A stretch of DNA of 64,000 nucleotides from Rhizobium sp. P40RR-XXII. GTDB taxonomy: Bacteria; Pseudomonadota; Alphaproteobacteria; Rhizobiales; Rhizobiaceae. The notes below the pieces were generated by a model, which was not told where the DNA came from, did not search any database, and saw only the letters and a program-made list of their open reading frames with translations. Within the stretch, counting starts at the first letter, position 1. Each line of letters opens with the position of its first letter. The stretch covers positions 186,001 to 250,000 of the forward strand of contig NZ_JABAII010000005.1 in the NCBI RefSeq assembly GCF_012641405.1, read 5' to 3'. Shown here piece by piece: positions 52,036 through 60,886 of this stretch. The position numbers and the translations under genes were made by a program.

Positions 52036-53271
52036 ATGACGATCGCCGCCAAAATCGAGGAGGCGGGCTTTAAGCCCGCTTCGCGGATCGCCTCCATCGG
52101 CGTCTCCACCATTCTTCAGATCGGCGCCCGCGCCAATGCGATGAAGCGGGAGGGTCTGCCAGTCATCATTCTCGGAGCCGGCGAACCGGATTTCGACACG
52201 CCTGACAATGTCAAGGAAGCCGCCAAGGCGGCGATTGATCGCGGCGAAACGAAATATACCGCGCTTGACGGCACGCCGGAGCTGAAGAAGGCGATCGCCG
52301 GAAAATTTAAGCGCGAGAACGGCATCGACTATGCGCTCGACGAAATCACCGTGGCGACGGGCGCGAAGCAGATCCTGTTCAACGCCTTCATGGCATCGAT
52401 CAATCTGGGCGATGAGGTCATCATCCCGACGCCCTATTGGACCTCCTATTCCGATATCGTCGAGATCTGTGGCGGCGTGCCCGTTCTGATCCCCTGCGAT
52501 GCCAAGGCCGGTTTTCGCCTGCAGGCGGATCAGCTCGAAAAAGCGATCACGCCGAAGACGCGCTGGCTGCTGCTCAACTCGCCGTCGAACCCATCGGGTG
52601 CTGCCTATTCGGAGGCCGATTATCGTCCGCTGATCGAGGTGCTGCTGCGCCATCCGCATGTCTGGCTGATGGTCGACGACATATACGAGCACATCGTCTA
52701 TGACGGCTTTGAGTTCACCACGCCGGTCGCCATCGAGCCGAGCCTCAAAAGCCGGACGCTGACGGTCAACGGCGTTTCCAAGGCCTATGCCATGACCGGC
52801 TGGCGCATCGGCTATGCCGGCGGCCCCAAGGCTCTCATCAAAGCCATGGCCGTCATCCAGAGCCAGGCGACATCCTGCCCTTCCTCCGTCAGCCAGGCGG
52901 CAGCCGTTGCCGCACTCAATGGCCCGCAGGACTTTCTTGAGGGCCGCAAGGCAAGCTTCCAGCGTCGGCGTGATCTGGTCGTCGGCCGGCTCAACGCCAT
53001 TGAGGGTCTGGATTGCCTGGTGCCGGAAGGCGCCTTCTACACATTCTCGGGCTGCGCCGGCATACTCGGAACGACAACGACATCCGGAAAATCTATTGGG
53101 ACGGATGCGGACTTCTGCGCCTATCTGCTCGATGAAGCGCATGTCGCCGTCGTGCCTGGCTCGGCCTTCGGATTGTCGCCCTATTTCCGCATTTCCTATG
53201 CGACATCGGAAGCCGATCTCGTCGAAGCCCTCGATCGTATCGAAAGGGCCTGCGCGGCTCTCAGGCGCTGA
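52036..53271 (+). CDS. Class I/II aminotransferase, probable 2-aminoadipate transaminase
   Basis: A 411-residue fold-type I PLP enzyme. LGAGEPDFDTP, the PTPYWTSY and NSPSNPSGAAYS segments, and VSKAYAMTGWRIGYAGG with the PLP Lys249 place it in the aspartate aminotransferase I-gamma group. Directly after amaB and with hglS in the same unit, its natural job is 2-aminoadipate plus 2-oxoglutarate to 2-oxoadipate plus glutamate. Sequence alone does not exclude aspartate or other amino acids as substrates. Confidence 0.9.
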   Translation: MTIAAKIEEAGFKPASRIASIGVSTILQIGARANAMKREGLPVIILGAGEPDFDTPDNVKEAAKAAIDRGETKYTALDGTPELKKAIAGKFKRENGIDYALDEITVATGAKQILFNAFMASINLGDEVIIPTPYWTSYSDIVEICGGVPVLIPCDAKAGFRLQADQLEKAITPKTRWLLLNSPSNPSGAAYSEADYRPLIEVLLRHPHVWLMVDDIYEHIVYDGFEFTTPVAIEPSLKSRTLTVNGVSKAYAMTGWRIGYAGGPKALIKAMAVIQSQATSCPSSVSQAAAVAALNGPQDFLEGRKASFQRRRDLVVGRLNAIEGLDCLVPEGAFYTFSGCAGILGTTTTSGKSIGTDADFCAYLLDEAHVAVVPGSAFGLSPYFRISYATSEADLVEALDRIERACAALRR

Positions 53272-53272
53272 A

Positions 53273-53317
53273 GCAATTCCGGCAGAAGCGGCAAAGCGGC
53301 TGTACACCCGGAATTGC
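53273..53317. repeat. Inverted repeat GCAATTCCGG, first part of a composite intergenic repeat
   Basis: GCAATTCCGG (53273-53282) and CCGGAATTGC (53308-53317) are a perfect 10-bp dyad with a 25-nt loop, starting right after the aminotransferase stop. The unit with the next hairpin resembles intergenic repeats common in Rhizobium genomes. Confidence 0.6.
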
Positions 53318-53332
53318 GTGAAAACAAAGAGA

Positions 53333-53375
53333 TAGAGCATTTCCGTAATTCTGTTTAAAAAGCGGAGATGCTCTA
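53333..53375. repeat. Inverted repeat TAGAGCATTTCCG, second part of the composite repeat
   Basis: A 13-bp stem (53333-53345 with 53363-53375, one T-G wobble) around a 17-nt loop. The AGAGCATTTCCG arm is a sequence I associate with dispersed rhizobial palindromic elements. It may end or stabilise the upstream mRNA. Confidence 0.6.
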
Positions 53376-53408
53376 GTCATCGGACAGAACGCCGGAAGCC
53401 TTCGCACC

Positions 53409-56400
53409 ATGCTCCCACGCCTCGTTTCGGCGAAAGACAGCCTCAAGCAGCAGATCGGCGCCCTCGGGCACCGGCTGGCTGCTCTCGGTTTTCGCGGTGA
53501 CGTGGAAACGGATGAGGGCGCTCGGACGGTCACCTCGACCGACAATTCCATCTATCAGGTCAAGCCGGCGGCAATCCTCTATCCGCGCGGCGCTACCGAC
53601 CTGAAGGTCATCGCCGCAGCCATATCAGAGCCCGCCTTTTCCGAGCTTGCCATCGCGCCACGCGGCGGCGGAACCGGGACAAACGGGCAATCGCTGACCT
53701 CAGGTATCGTCGTCGATTGCTCCAGGCATATGAACCGGATCCTGGAGATCGATCCGGTTCGAAGGATTGCCCGGGTCGAGGCCGGTGTCGTCAAGGATCA
53801 GCTCAACAAGGCGCTGAAACCGTACGGGCTATTCTTCGCACCCGAGCTTTCCACCTCCAACCGCGCCACCATCGGCGGCATGATCTCCACCGATGCCTGT
53901 GGCCAGGGCTCATGCCTTTACGGCAAGACCAGCAACCACGTTCTCGGCCTTCGCATCGTGCTCTCCGATGGCGGCGACTGGTGGTCGCGCCCTCTGGACG
54001 ATGCCGAACTGGGGGAGATCAGGGCACGTGACGACCGGATCGGAGAAATTCACAGGATCGTCGATGCGATCGCCAGAGACAAAAGCGCGCTGATCGCGGC
54101 GACCTTTCCGAAGCTCAACCGCTACATGACCGGCTACGATCTCGCCCATATCAGGCGCGACGATGGCCGCTTTGATCTCAACGCGGTATTGTGCGGCTCG
54201 GAAGGCACGCTTGCCATGATCGCCGAGGCCGAACTCAATGTTCTGCCGATCCCGGCGCAATCGGCCCTCATCAACATCCGCTATGATGATTTCAACACGG
54301 CGCTCGAGGATGCGCGGCGGCTGGTGGCGCTGAAGGTCGCCTCGGTGGAGACAGTCGACGAGAAAGTACTTGGCCTGGCAAAGGGCGATATCGTCTGGAC
54401 CGGCATCGCCCGCTTCTTCCCCGAGGATGCATCCGGCTCCGCCAACGGCATCAATATCGTCGAGGTGCTGGCCGACCACCATGAGGAGCTGGAGCGCAAG
54501 CTAGCCGAGGTCGCTGCCGCCCTCAATGACCGCTCTTCCGCGCGCCACAAGGGCTATACGCTCGCCCGCGAAAAGGCCGAGATCGAGGCCATCTGGTCGA
54601 TGCGCAAGCGCGCCGTCGGCCTGCTCGGCAACGTCGACGGGCCTGTGCGGCCAGTGCCCTTCGTCGAGGACACCGCCGTTCCGCCCGAGCATCTGGCCAC
54701 CTATATCACTGAATTCCGGGCGCTTCTTGATGCCGAGGGGTTGGATTACGGCATGTTCGGCCATGTCGATGCCGGCGTGCTGCATGTTCGCCCGGCACTT
54801 GATCTCACCCGATCAGACCATCAGCCGCTCGTCCGCAAGATCAGCGACGGCGTCGTTGCCCTCACACGCAAATATGGCGGCGTGCTCTGGGGCGAGCATG
54901 GCAAAGGCGTGCGCTCGGAATATGTGCCTGATTACTTCGGCGACCTTTATCCCAGCCTGCAGGAGATCAAGCGCGCCTTCGACCCGGACGATCGCCTCAA
55001 CCCCGGCAAGATCGCCTCGGCCTCGTCGCGCCCGCTGCTGACGATCGATAAAGTATCACTGCGCGGTGACTTCGATCGTATCATCGGCAACGATATCCGC
55101 GCCGCCTTCGACAATGCAGCCTATTGCAACGGCAATGGCGCCTGTTTCGATTTCGACGCGGCGAGCCCGATGTGCCCCTCCTTTAAAGCGACGGGCGACC
55201 GGCGCTATTCGCCGAAGGGCCGCGCGGCGCTGATGCGCGAATGGCTGCGTCTACTTGCCGAACGGCAGGTCGATCCGCGGCACGAGACAGAAGTGCTGCG
55301 CCGCACCAACCCTTTCGGCAATCTCTTGCGGCGGACGGTCAACTCGCTCAATCCGGCCAATCGAGGCGACTTTTCGCATGAGGTGCGGGCGGCGATGGAT
55401 ACCTGTCTCGCCTGCAAGGCCTGCGCCGGCCAATGTCCCGTCAAGGTCAGCGTGCCGGCCTTCCGATCGAAATTCCTGGAGCTCTATTACGGCCGCTATG
55501 TCAGGCCGTTAAAAGATCCGATCGTCGCCGCCATCGAAACTACCCTGCCGCTGATGGCGCGCTTCAAGCCGGCCTACAATTTGCTGACCGGCTCCCGCGC
55601 CGGCCAGGCCTTGATGCGGCTTGCCGGCCTCACCGCGCTTCCGGCCATGGCCGCGATGTCGCTCGAACGGGAAGCCGCTCGTCTCGGCGTACGGATCGCC
55701 ACGCCCGAACATCTGGCGCAGCTCTCAGCGGAAGAGCGGGCGCACGCGGTCGTCATCATTGCCGATGCGTTTTCCACCTACTTCGACCCGGCTGTTGTCA
55801 TCGCCACGCTCAAGCTCGCATTGAAAATGGGCGTCAAACCCTGGCTCGCCGCCTCGCAGCTGAACGGCAAGGCCCTGCATGTGCATGGCTATCTCAGGCG
55901 TTTCGAAGAGGCGGCGATGAAATCCCGTGATTATCTCGATCGCATCTCGCAAATGGGCATCCCGCTGGTCGGCATCGATCCGTCGATGACGCTGACCTAT
56001 CGCAGCGAATATGCCGCCCTGCCCTCCGCCCGGCTGCAGGCGCCGGTACTGCTCCTTCAGGAATGGCTCGTGGCCAATCTCGACCGACTGCCGCCAGCCC
56101 AGACTTCGCCGCAAGAGCGCTTCACACTGCTTGCGCATTGCACGGAACGGACGAATGCTCCGGCCGCCATCAAGCAATGGTCCCTGCTGTTCGACAAGCT
56201 AGGAATCAAGCTCGACATGGCCGATGTCGGCTGCTGCGGCATGGCCGGCACTTTCGGTCACGAGGTGCGCAATCGCGCCATTTCTGAGAAGCTCTACGCG
56301 ATGAGCTGGCAGGACAAGGTCGCCGAGAACGGTCATCAAACCGTGGTCACGGCGACCGGCTTCTCCTGCCGCTCGCAAATCGCCAAGATCGATCGCCAAA

Positions 56401-56444
56401 CCATCCCGCATCCGGTGGAGATCCTCGATCGGCTGATTGGTTAG
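53409..56444 (+). CDS. FAD/Fe-S D-2-hydroxyglutarate dehydrogenase (YdiJ type)
   Basis: A 1011-residue flavoprotein. The FAD_binding_4 domain (about residues 45-260) has APRGGGTGTNGQSL and VEAGVVKDQLNKAL; the FAD-oxidase C domain follows to about 545. Two Fe-S sites are visible: CNGNGACFDFDAASPMCPS (about 573-591) and CLACKACAGQCPVK (about 665-678). A C-terminal CCG domain carries VGCCGMAGTFGHE (about 940). This is the long, membrane-linked form of D-2-hydroxyglutarate dehydrogenase. It would oxidise the HglS product to 2-oxoglutarate, closing the lysine route. A repeat-filled 137-base gap separates it from the aminotransferase gene. Confidence 0.88.
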   Translation: MLPRLVSAKDSLKQQIGALGHRLAALGFRGDVETDEGARTVTSTDNSIYQVKPAAILYPRGATDLKVIAAAISEPAFSELAIAPRGGGTGTNGQSLTSGIVVDCSRHMNRILEIDPVRRIARVEAGVVKDQLNKALKPYGLFFAPELSTSNRATIGGMISTDACGQGSCLYGKTSNHVLGLRIVLSDGGDWWSRPLDDAELGEIRARDDRIGEIHRIVDAIARDKSALIAATFPKLNRYMTGYDLAHIRRDDGRFDLNAVLCGSEGTLAMIAEAELNVLPIPAQSALINIRYDDFNTALEDARRLVALKVASVETVDEKVLGLAKGDIVWTGIARFFPEDASGSANGINIVEVLADHHEELERKLAEVAAALNDRSSARHKGYTLAREKAEIEAIWSMRKRAVGLLGNVDGPVRPVPFVEDTAVPPEHLATYITEFRALLDAEGLDYGMFGHVDAGVLHVRPALDLTRSDHQPLVRKISDGVVALTRKYGGVLWGEHGKGVRSEYVPDYFGDLYPSLQEIKRAFDPDDRLNPGKIASASSRPLLTIDKVSLRGDFDRIIGNDIRAAFDNAAYCNGNGACFDFDAASPMCPSFKATGDRRYSPKGRAALMREWLRLLAERQVDPRHETEVLRRTNPFGNLLRRTVNSLNPANRGDFSHEVRAAMDTCLACKACAGQCPVKVSVPAFRSKFLELYYGRYVRPLKDPIVAAIETTLPLMARFKPAYNLLTGSRAGQALMRLAGLTALPAMAAMSLEREAARLGVRIATPEHLAQLSAEERAHAVVIIADAFSTYFDPAVVIATLKLALKMGVKPWLAASQLNGKALHVHGYLRRFEEAAMKSRDYLDRISQMGIPLVGIDPSMTLTYRSEYAALPSARLQAPVLLLQEWLVANLDRLPPAQTSPQERFTLLAHCTERTNAPAAIKQWSLLFDKLGIKLDMADVGCCGMAGTFGHEVRNRAISEKLYAMSWQDKVAENGHQTVVTATGFSCRSQIAKIDRQTIPHPVEILDRLIG

Positions 56445-56478
56445 CCTCCATAAGGCAAATTTCCAACGGCTAAAACAC

Positions 56479-56502
56479 ATGTGGCGCCCGAAGGCGCCGC
56501 AT
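56479..56502. terminator. Bidirectional terminator between convergent genes
   Basis: A 10-bp stem (one wobble) with GGCGCC arms around CGAA (TTCG on the other strand), 35 bases after the dehydrogenase stop and 27 past the lysine dehydrogenase stop. A-rich downstream on the plus strand; TTTT follows on the minus strand. Confidence 0.65.
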
Positions 56503-56529
56503 CTGAAAAATAACAAGAGGAATAGCCGC

Positions 56530-57633
56530 TTACACGGCTTCTCTCATCCTGATCGTTTCAACACTGTAAACTTGCCCGAAGCGATTGGCGAGGAAGTCGT
56601 TGAAATCGATTTCTTCCTGGCAGACGAAGCCCTTGGCGGGCAGCTTACCCTGCGCCAGCAGATCGAGCACGGTGGTGATGCCGGCGGCGGTGGTGATCTG
56701 GATGGCGCTCATCTTCTTCCCCGCAACGATGCCTGCATAGACCTTGTTGGCATAAGTCTCCTGCATGTAACGGCCTTCGCGCCAGCCGCAAACGGTGACG
56801 AAGACGACAACCACATCCTGCATGGTGGCGGGCAGCGCGTTTTCGAAGAGATCCTTCAACACGTCGCGGCGGTTCTTGAGGTTCAGGTCGTTAAGCAGCG
56901 CCTTGATGATGGCCTGGTGGCCGGGATAGCGGATGGTCCGGTAGTTCATCGTGCGCACGCGGCCAGAGAGCGTCTTAGCCAAGGTTCCAAGGCCGCCTGA
57001 CGTGTTGAAGGCCTCATAGGTGACGCCGTCGAGCGAGAATTCCTCGCGCTCTTCCATGGCCGGCACGGTGACGAGCTTGCCTTCGACGATCGCCTCGCAT
57101 GGCTCGATATATTCGTTGATGAGGCCGTCCGTGCTCCAGGTCAGATTGTAGTTCAGGGCATTGGACGGATATTGCGGCAGCGCGCCGACCCGCATGCGCA
57201 CACTGTCGAGGCTATCGAAATGTTTGGTCAAATCATTGGCGACGATCGAGATGAAACCCGGTGCCAGGCCGCATTGCGGGATGAAGGCAGTGTTCGCGCC
57301 CTGAGCCAACTCTTCCACCTTCTTCGTCGTCGCGACGTCTTCGGTGAGATCGAGATAGTGGACGCCGGCTTCGAGCGCGGCTTCCGCGACGAAACCTGTG
57401 AGATGGAACGGTGCAGCCGACAATACGGCAAACTTGCCCTTCAGCACGGCAACGAGCCCGGCGCGGTCGGCGATGTCGACGGCAGCCGTGGAAATCGCGG
57501 GATGGCGGTCGATCTTGTCCAGCTGCTCCTGGCTGCGGTCGGCGACAACGACGCTGTAATCGCCCGTTTCAGCCAGCATCAGAGCGATCGCCCCACCGAT
57601 CTTGCCTGCACCGATGACCACTATGTCTTTCAT
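56530..57633 (-). CDS. L-lysine 6-dehydrogenase (saccharopine dehydrogenase-like family)
   Basis: A 367-residue dehydrogenase from the ATG at 57631-57633 (MKDIVVIGAGKIGGAIALML). The Rossmann GAGKIGG motif is N-terminal. Family blocks include FAVLSAAPFHLTGFVAEAALEAGVHYLDLTEDV, IPQCGLAPGFISIVANDL, MRVGALPQYPSNALNYNLTWSTDGLINEY, and GLGTLAKTLSGRVRTMNYRTIRYPGH. This matches the Agrobacterium-type lysine 6-dehydrogenase, which deaminates lysine to the semialdehyde that cyclises to piperideine-6-carboxylate, the AmaB substrate. It is divergent from the Lrp/AsnC gene. Confidence 0.88.
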   Translation of the reverse strand: MKDIVVIGAGKIGGAIALMLAETGDYSVVVADRSQEQLDKIDRHPAISTAAVDIADRAGLVAVLKGKFAVLSAAPFHLTGFVAEAALEAGVHYLDLTEDVATTKKVEELAQGANTAFIPQCGLAPGFISIVANDLTKHFDSLDSVRMRVGALPQYPSNALNYNLTWSTDGLINEYIEPCEAIVEGKLVTVPAMEEREEFSLDGVTYEAFNTSGGLGTLAKTLSGRVRTMNYRTIRYPGHQAIIKALLNDLNLKNRRDVLKDLFENALPATMQDVVVVFVTVCGWREGRYMQETYANKVYAGIVAGKKMSAIQITTAAGITTVLDLLAQGKLPAKGFVCQEEIDFNDFLANRFGQVYSVETIRMREAV

Positions 57634-57700
57634 ATGACTCCCCTGCATTTCATTGATAAGATTTTTATAAGTGTAGACGGGAGTTGAACGATTCATAGCG

Positions 57701-57735
57701 ACGAAAAATGCATTTCGTTGTATGAATTCATACAA
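57701..57735. promoter_or_regulatory. Lrp/AsnC operator region with 18-bp perfect palindrome
   Basis: TTGTATGAATTCATACAA (57718-57735) is a perfect palindrome. A related imperfect dyad ACGAAA/TTTCGT (57701-57718) abuts it. The pair lies between the divergent lysine dehydrogenase and Lrp-type genes, 36 bases before the regulator start. Confidence 0.6.
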
Positions 57736-57771
57736 AACGACGAAGCAATTTTGCAAAATGCAGGAAGCGCC

Positions 57772-58203
57772 ATGCAGGTTACGGATAAGGACCGCGAATT
57801 GATCGCCTTGCTCGGCCAGAATGCCCGCATGCCGGTGGCGACGCTCGCCAAAAAGCTGTCGCTGTCGCGCACCACCGTTCAGGCGAGGCTCGAACGGCTA
57901 GAGCGAGAAGGCGTGATTTCAGGCTATGGCGTGCGGCTGTCGGAGACCTATCTTTCCGGTCTCATTCGAGCGCATGTACTGATCACGATCGCGCCGAAAG
58001 CCTTGTCCGCGGTGACGGCGTCGCTGGGTGCGATCCCGGAGGTTACGACGCTTCATTCCGTCAGCGGCACGTTCGATCTGATCGCCATTATCGCTGCACC
58101 CTCGATTTCAGAGTTGGACCAGCTGATCGACGAGATCGGCATGATCGACGGTGTCGAACGCACCCTGTCGTCCATCATCCTTTCGACGCGGATCTCGCGC
58201 TGA
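57772..58203 (+). CDS. Lrp/AsnC family transcriptional regulator
   Basis: A 143-residue regulator from the ATG at 57772 with AGGAAG upstream. The helix-turn-helix is DRELIALLGQNARMPVATLAKKLSLSRTTVQARLERLEREGVISGYGV; the C-terminal RAM domain includes VLITIAPKALSAVTASLGAIPEVTTLHSVSGTFDLIAIIAA. It is divergent from the lysine 6-dehydrogenase gene. In Agrobacterium and pseudomonads similar regulators sense lysine, so it probably induces the dehydrogenase when lysine is present. Confidence 0.92.
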   Translation: MQVTDKDRELIALLGQNARMPVATLAKKLSLSRTTVQARLERLEREGVISGYGVRLSETYLSGLIRAHVLITIAPKALSAVTASLGAIPEVTTLHSVSGTFDLIAIIAAPSISELDQLIDEIGMIDGVERTLSSIILSTRISR

Positions 58204-58212
58204 AAACAAGGG

Positions 58213-59037
58213 TCAGCCGAGCGCTGCCGGCTCCATCTCCGGCGTTGTGGAAAGAACTGCTTCCTTCAAAGCCCGCGAATAGGGATGCTGCGGATTGTCG
58301 AGGACGGTGCGCGCACCGCCCTGCTCGACGATCTCGCCCTTCTTCATAATGATGATGCGATCGCTGATGTAATAGGCGGTTGCGAGATCATGGGTGATGT
58401 AGATGATCGAGAGCCCAAGCTCCTTCTTCAGCTGGCCGAACAGATTGACGATCGCCATTCTAAGAGAAGCGTCGACCATCGAGACGGGCTCGTCGGCCAC
58501 CAGCAAGCGCGGTTGCGGTATGAGCGCCCGGGCGATGGCGGTTCGCTGCAGCTGGCCGCCCGACAGCTCATGCGGAAATCGTCCCTTTACTTCAGCAAGC
58601 GTCAAGCCGATATGAGCAAGCGCCTCGTCGGCCATGCGCTCGACATCGGCTCGGTTCGGCCGCGCGCCAGACGGGGCAAAATTCCTTGCTGTCTCAAAGA
58701 GATATCGGTCGACCCTCTTCAGCGGATTGAAGGCTTCGAACGGGTTTTGAAGGATGGGTTGAACTTCGCGCATAAAGGCGCGGCGCTCGGATCTTCCATG
58801 AATGGTGACGGGTTTGCCGCGAAAGTTCAGGCTGCCCGATGTCGGTGCCGTCTGGCCGAGGATCATCGAAGCAATGGTGGATTTGCCCGAACCCGATTCG
58901 CCGACGATGGACAGGATTTCCGGCTCCTCTCCCAATGTCAGGCTGACATCCTGCACCGCGGTTGTCTGGCGACGGCTGAGCATGCCGCCCTGCCGGTACA
59001 CCTTGCTGACATGCGAGAGTGAAAGAAGATCGCTCAT
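58213..59037 (-). CDS. Opp-type ABC transporter ATP-binding protein (second operon, OppF-like)
   Basis: A 274-residue ATPase from the ATG at 59035-59037, overlapping the preceding stop (ATGA). Walker A is GESGSGKST, signature LSGGQLQRTAIARAL, Walker B LLVADEPVSMVDASL. The SMVD variant after Walker B is commonly seen in oligosaccharide-type Opp systems. It lacks the long Cys-containing tail of the OppF at 1751-2704. Last gene of the operon; its stop is 9 bases from the convergent Lrp-type gene. Confidence 0.92.
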   Translation of the reverse strand: MSDLLSLSHVSKVYRQGGMLSRRQTTAVQDVSLTLGEEPEILSIVGESGSGKSTIASMILGQTAPTSGSLNFRGKPVTIHGRSERRAFMREVQPILQNPFEAFNPLKRVDRYLFETARNFAPSGARPNRADVERMADEALAHIGLTLAEVKGRFPHELSGGQLQRTAIARALIPQPRLLVADEPVSMVDASLRMAIVNLFGQLKKELGLSIIYITHDLATAYYISDRIIIMKKGEIVEQGGARTVLDNPQHPYSRALKEAVLSTTPEMEPAALG

Positions 59038-60023
59038 CGCCCTCCTCCCGTCACCGCAAAGCAGGCAACGCGCCGATCCGGTTCGACCGTCACCATGGGC
59101 GGCACTTCGCGGCTGCAGATATCCATGCGCTTCGGACAGCGCGGATGGAAACGGCATCCTTCCGGCGGCATGGCGAGATTGGGCGGCCGCCCTTCAAGCG
59201 AAGGACGCGTCGAGACATCGCCGATCCGTGGCAGGCTTGCGACCAGATGCTGCGTATAGGGATGCAGCGGCAGCTGGAAAAGCTTGCGCGTCGGCGCCTC
59301 CTCCACCAGCCGCCCGGCATAGACAATGCCGATACGATCGGAAACCGCGGCGTGAACGCCCATGTCATGCGTGACGAACAGGAAGGACGAACCCATCTCG
59401 CGCTGTATCTCGCGGATCATCTGCAGGACATCGCGCTGGACGATGACATCGAGCGCCGTCGTCGGCTCGTCGGCGATGATGAATTCCGGCGTCAGGATGG
59501 TGGCGAGCGCGATCGTCATGCGCTGGCGCATGCCCCCGGACAATTCATGCGGATAGGCATCGAGGAGATGGGCGTCAAGCTTCAGCCTTTGGAGATGATT
59601 GCCCACCCGGTCGAAGAAGGTGGTACGATCGGCTTTCATGTGCCGGAAGGCGAAATCGGTGAACGAGTGACGGATGCGCCTGACAGGATTGAGCACATTC
59701 ATCGAGCCCTGCATAATATAGGACAGATGCCGCCAGCGAAGCGAAGCTCGCTGCTCCGGCGTCATGGCATAAATATCCTGCGTTCCGCCGTTGAAGTGAA
59801 ATTTGACGGCACCGGATACGACGCGAAGCGGCGGCCGGATCGCACCCGCAATCGTCTTGATCAGCGTCGTTTTGCCGCTACTCGATTCACCCGCAACCCC
59901 GTAGATCTCGCCACGACCGATCGACAGGCTGATATCGTCAACCGCGCGCACCTCGCGATCGATGCCATAGAGGAAGGCCCGGTAATAGGCCTTGAGGTTA
60001 TTGACCTCAACGACAGCCTCCAT
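59034..60023 (-). CDS. Opp-type ABC transporter ATP-binding protein (second operon, OppD-like)
   Basis: A 329-residue ATPase. Walker A reads GESSSGKTT, signature [15 protein letters not shown], Walker [14 protein letters not shown]-loop FVTHDMGVH. The C-terminal extension CRFHPRCPKRMDIC holds the family's Cys motif. It begins 2 bases after the permease stop, showing one transcript. Confidence 0.93.
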   Translation of the reverse strand: MEAVVEVNNLKAYYRAFLYGIDREVRAVDDISLSIGRGEIYGVAGESSSGKTTLIKTIAGAIRPPLRVVSGAVKFHFNGGTQDIYAMTPEQRASLRWRHLSYIMQGSMNVLNPVRRIRHSFTDFAFRHMKADRTTFFDRVGNHLQRLKLDAHLLDAYPHELSGGMRQRMTIALATILTPEFIIADEPTTALDVIVQRDVLQMIREIQREMGSSFLFVTHDMGVHAAVSDRIGIVYAGRLVEEAPTRKLFQLPLHPYTQHLVASLPRIGDVSTRPSLEGRPPNLAMPPEGCRFHPRCPKRMDICSREVPPMVTVEPDRRVACFAVTGGGR

Positions 60024-60025
60024 GC

Positions 60026-60883
60026 CTAGCCTCCCATCCGGTTCAAACGACTGCGCGGGTCATTGTATTCATTCATCGACATCGACAGCAGGAAGAGCGC
60101 CATGAACAGCACGACGATGGCAGCTACGGGGGCCGCAACCCACCACCATGTGCCGGCAATCAGCGCCGAATGCGCATTCGCCCAGTAGATCATCATGCCC
60201 ATGGTCGGCGTTTCGATGTCCGTGAAGCCGAGCACCGAAAGCGTGATCTCCATGCCGATCGACCAGATCATATTGTTCATCGTCGTGGCGAAGACGATCG
60301 GCAGCACATAGGGCAGATGCTCCTCGACGAGAATCTTGCGCATGCTCATGCCGGAATAGATGCTCTGCGTGGTGAAGGGCCGCGTCTTCAGGCTGATCGC
60401 AACCGAGCGGATCAGGCGCGCGTCATAGGACCAGCCGAGCGACGCCATGACGACGATCAGCACCGTCCACGTCATTTCATCCTTGAGCACGAAATAGAAC
60501 AGAATCAGCAGCGGAAACTGCGGAACGACCATGATGCTGTCATTGATCGCCATCAGCACGCGATCGACGGTGCCGCCGGCATAGCCGGCCACCAGCCCCA
60601 CGACCAGCGAGATGATGCGAGACAGAAAGGCAACGCCGATGCCGAAATAAAGCGTGTTGCGGAGCGCGACGGACAGTTGCCAGAAGACATCCTGGCCACG
60701 CGATGTCGTGCCCAGCCAGTATTGTCCATCCGGCGGCATGTCGGGCGGCAGCAGATAAAGATCGGAAGGACCGTAGGGCGAGAAATAGGACAGGATCACC
60801 ATTCCGACGATGACGGCAAACAGCAGCAGACCGCAAAGGAATTCGGCATTCTGGCGAGCGAGGTCGCGAACGATCGTCAGCAT
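60026..60883 (-). CDS. Opp-type ABC transporter permease (second operon, DppC-like)
   Basis: A 285-residue permease: an N-terminal helix, the WLGTTSRGQDVFWQLSVALRNTLYFG loop-helix typical of DppC, and the MNEYNDPRSRLNRMGG C-terminus. The region IYSGMSMRKILVEEHLPYVLPIVFATTMNNMIW serves as EAA loop. It starts 3 bases after the partner permease stop. Confidence 0.92.
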   Translation of the reverse strand: MLTIVRDLARQNAEFLCGLLLFAVIVGMVILSYFSPYGPSDLYLLPPDMPPDGQYWLGTTSRGQDVFWQLSVALRNTLYFGIGVAFLSRIISLVVGLVAGYAGGTVDRVLMAINDSIMVVPQFPLLILFYFVLKDEMTWTVLIVVMASLGWSYDARLIRSVAISLKTRPFTTQSIYSGMSMRKILVEEHLPYVLPIVFATTMNNMIWSIGMEITLSVLGFTDIETPTMGMMIYWANAHSALIAGTWWWVAAPVAAIVVLFMALFLLSMSMNEYNDPRSRLNRMGG

Positions 60884-60886
60884 GGC

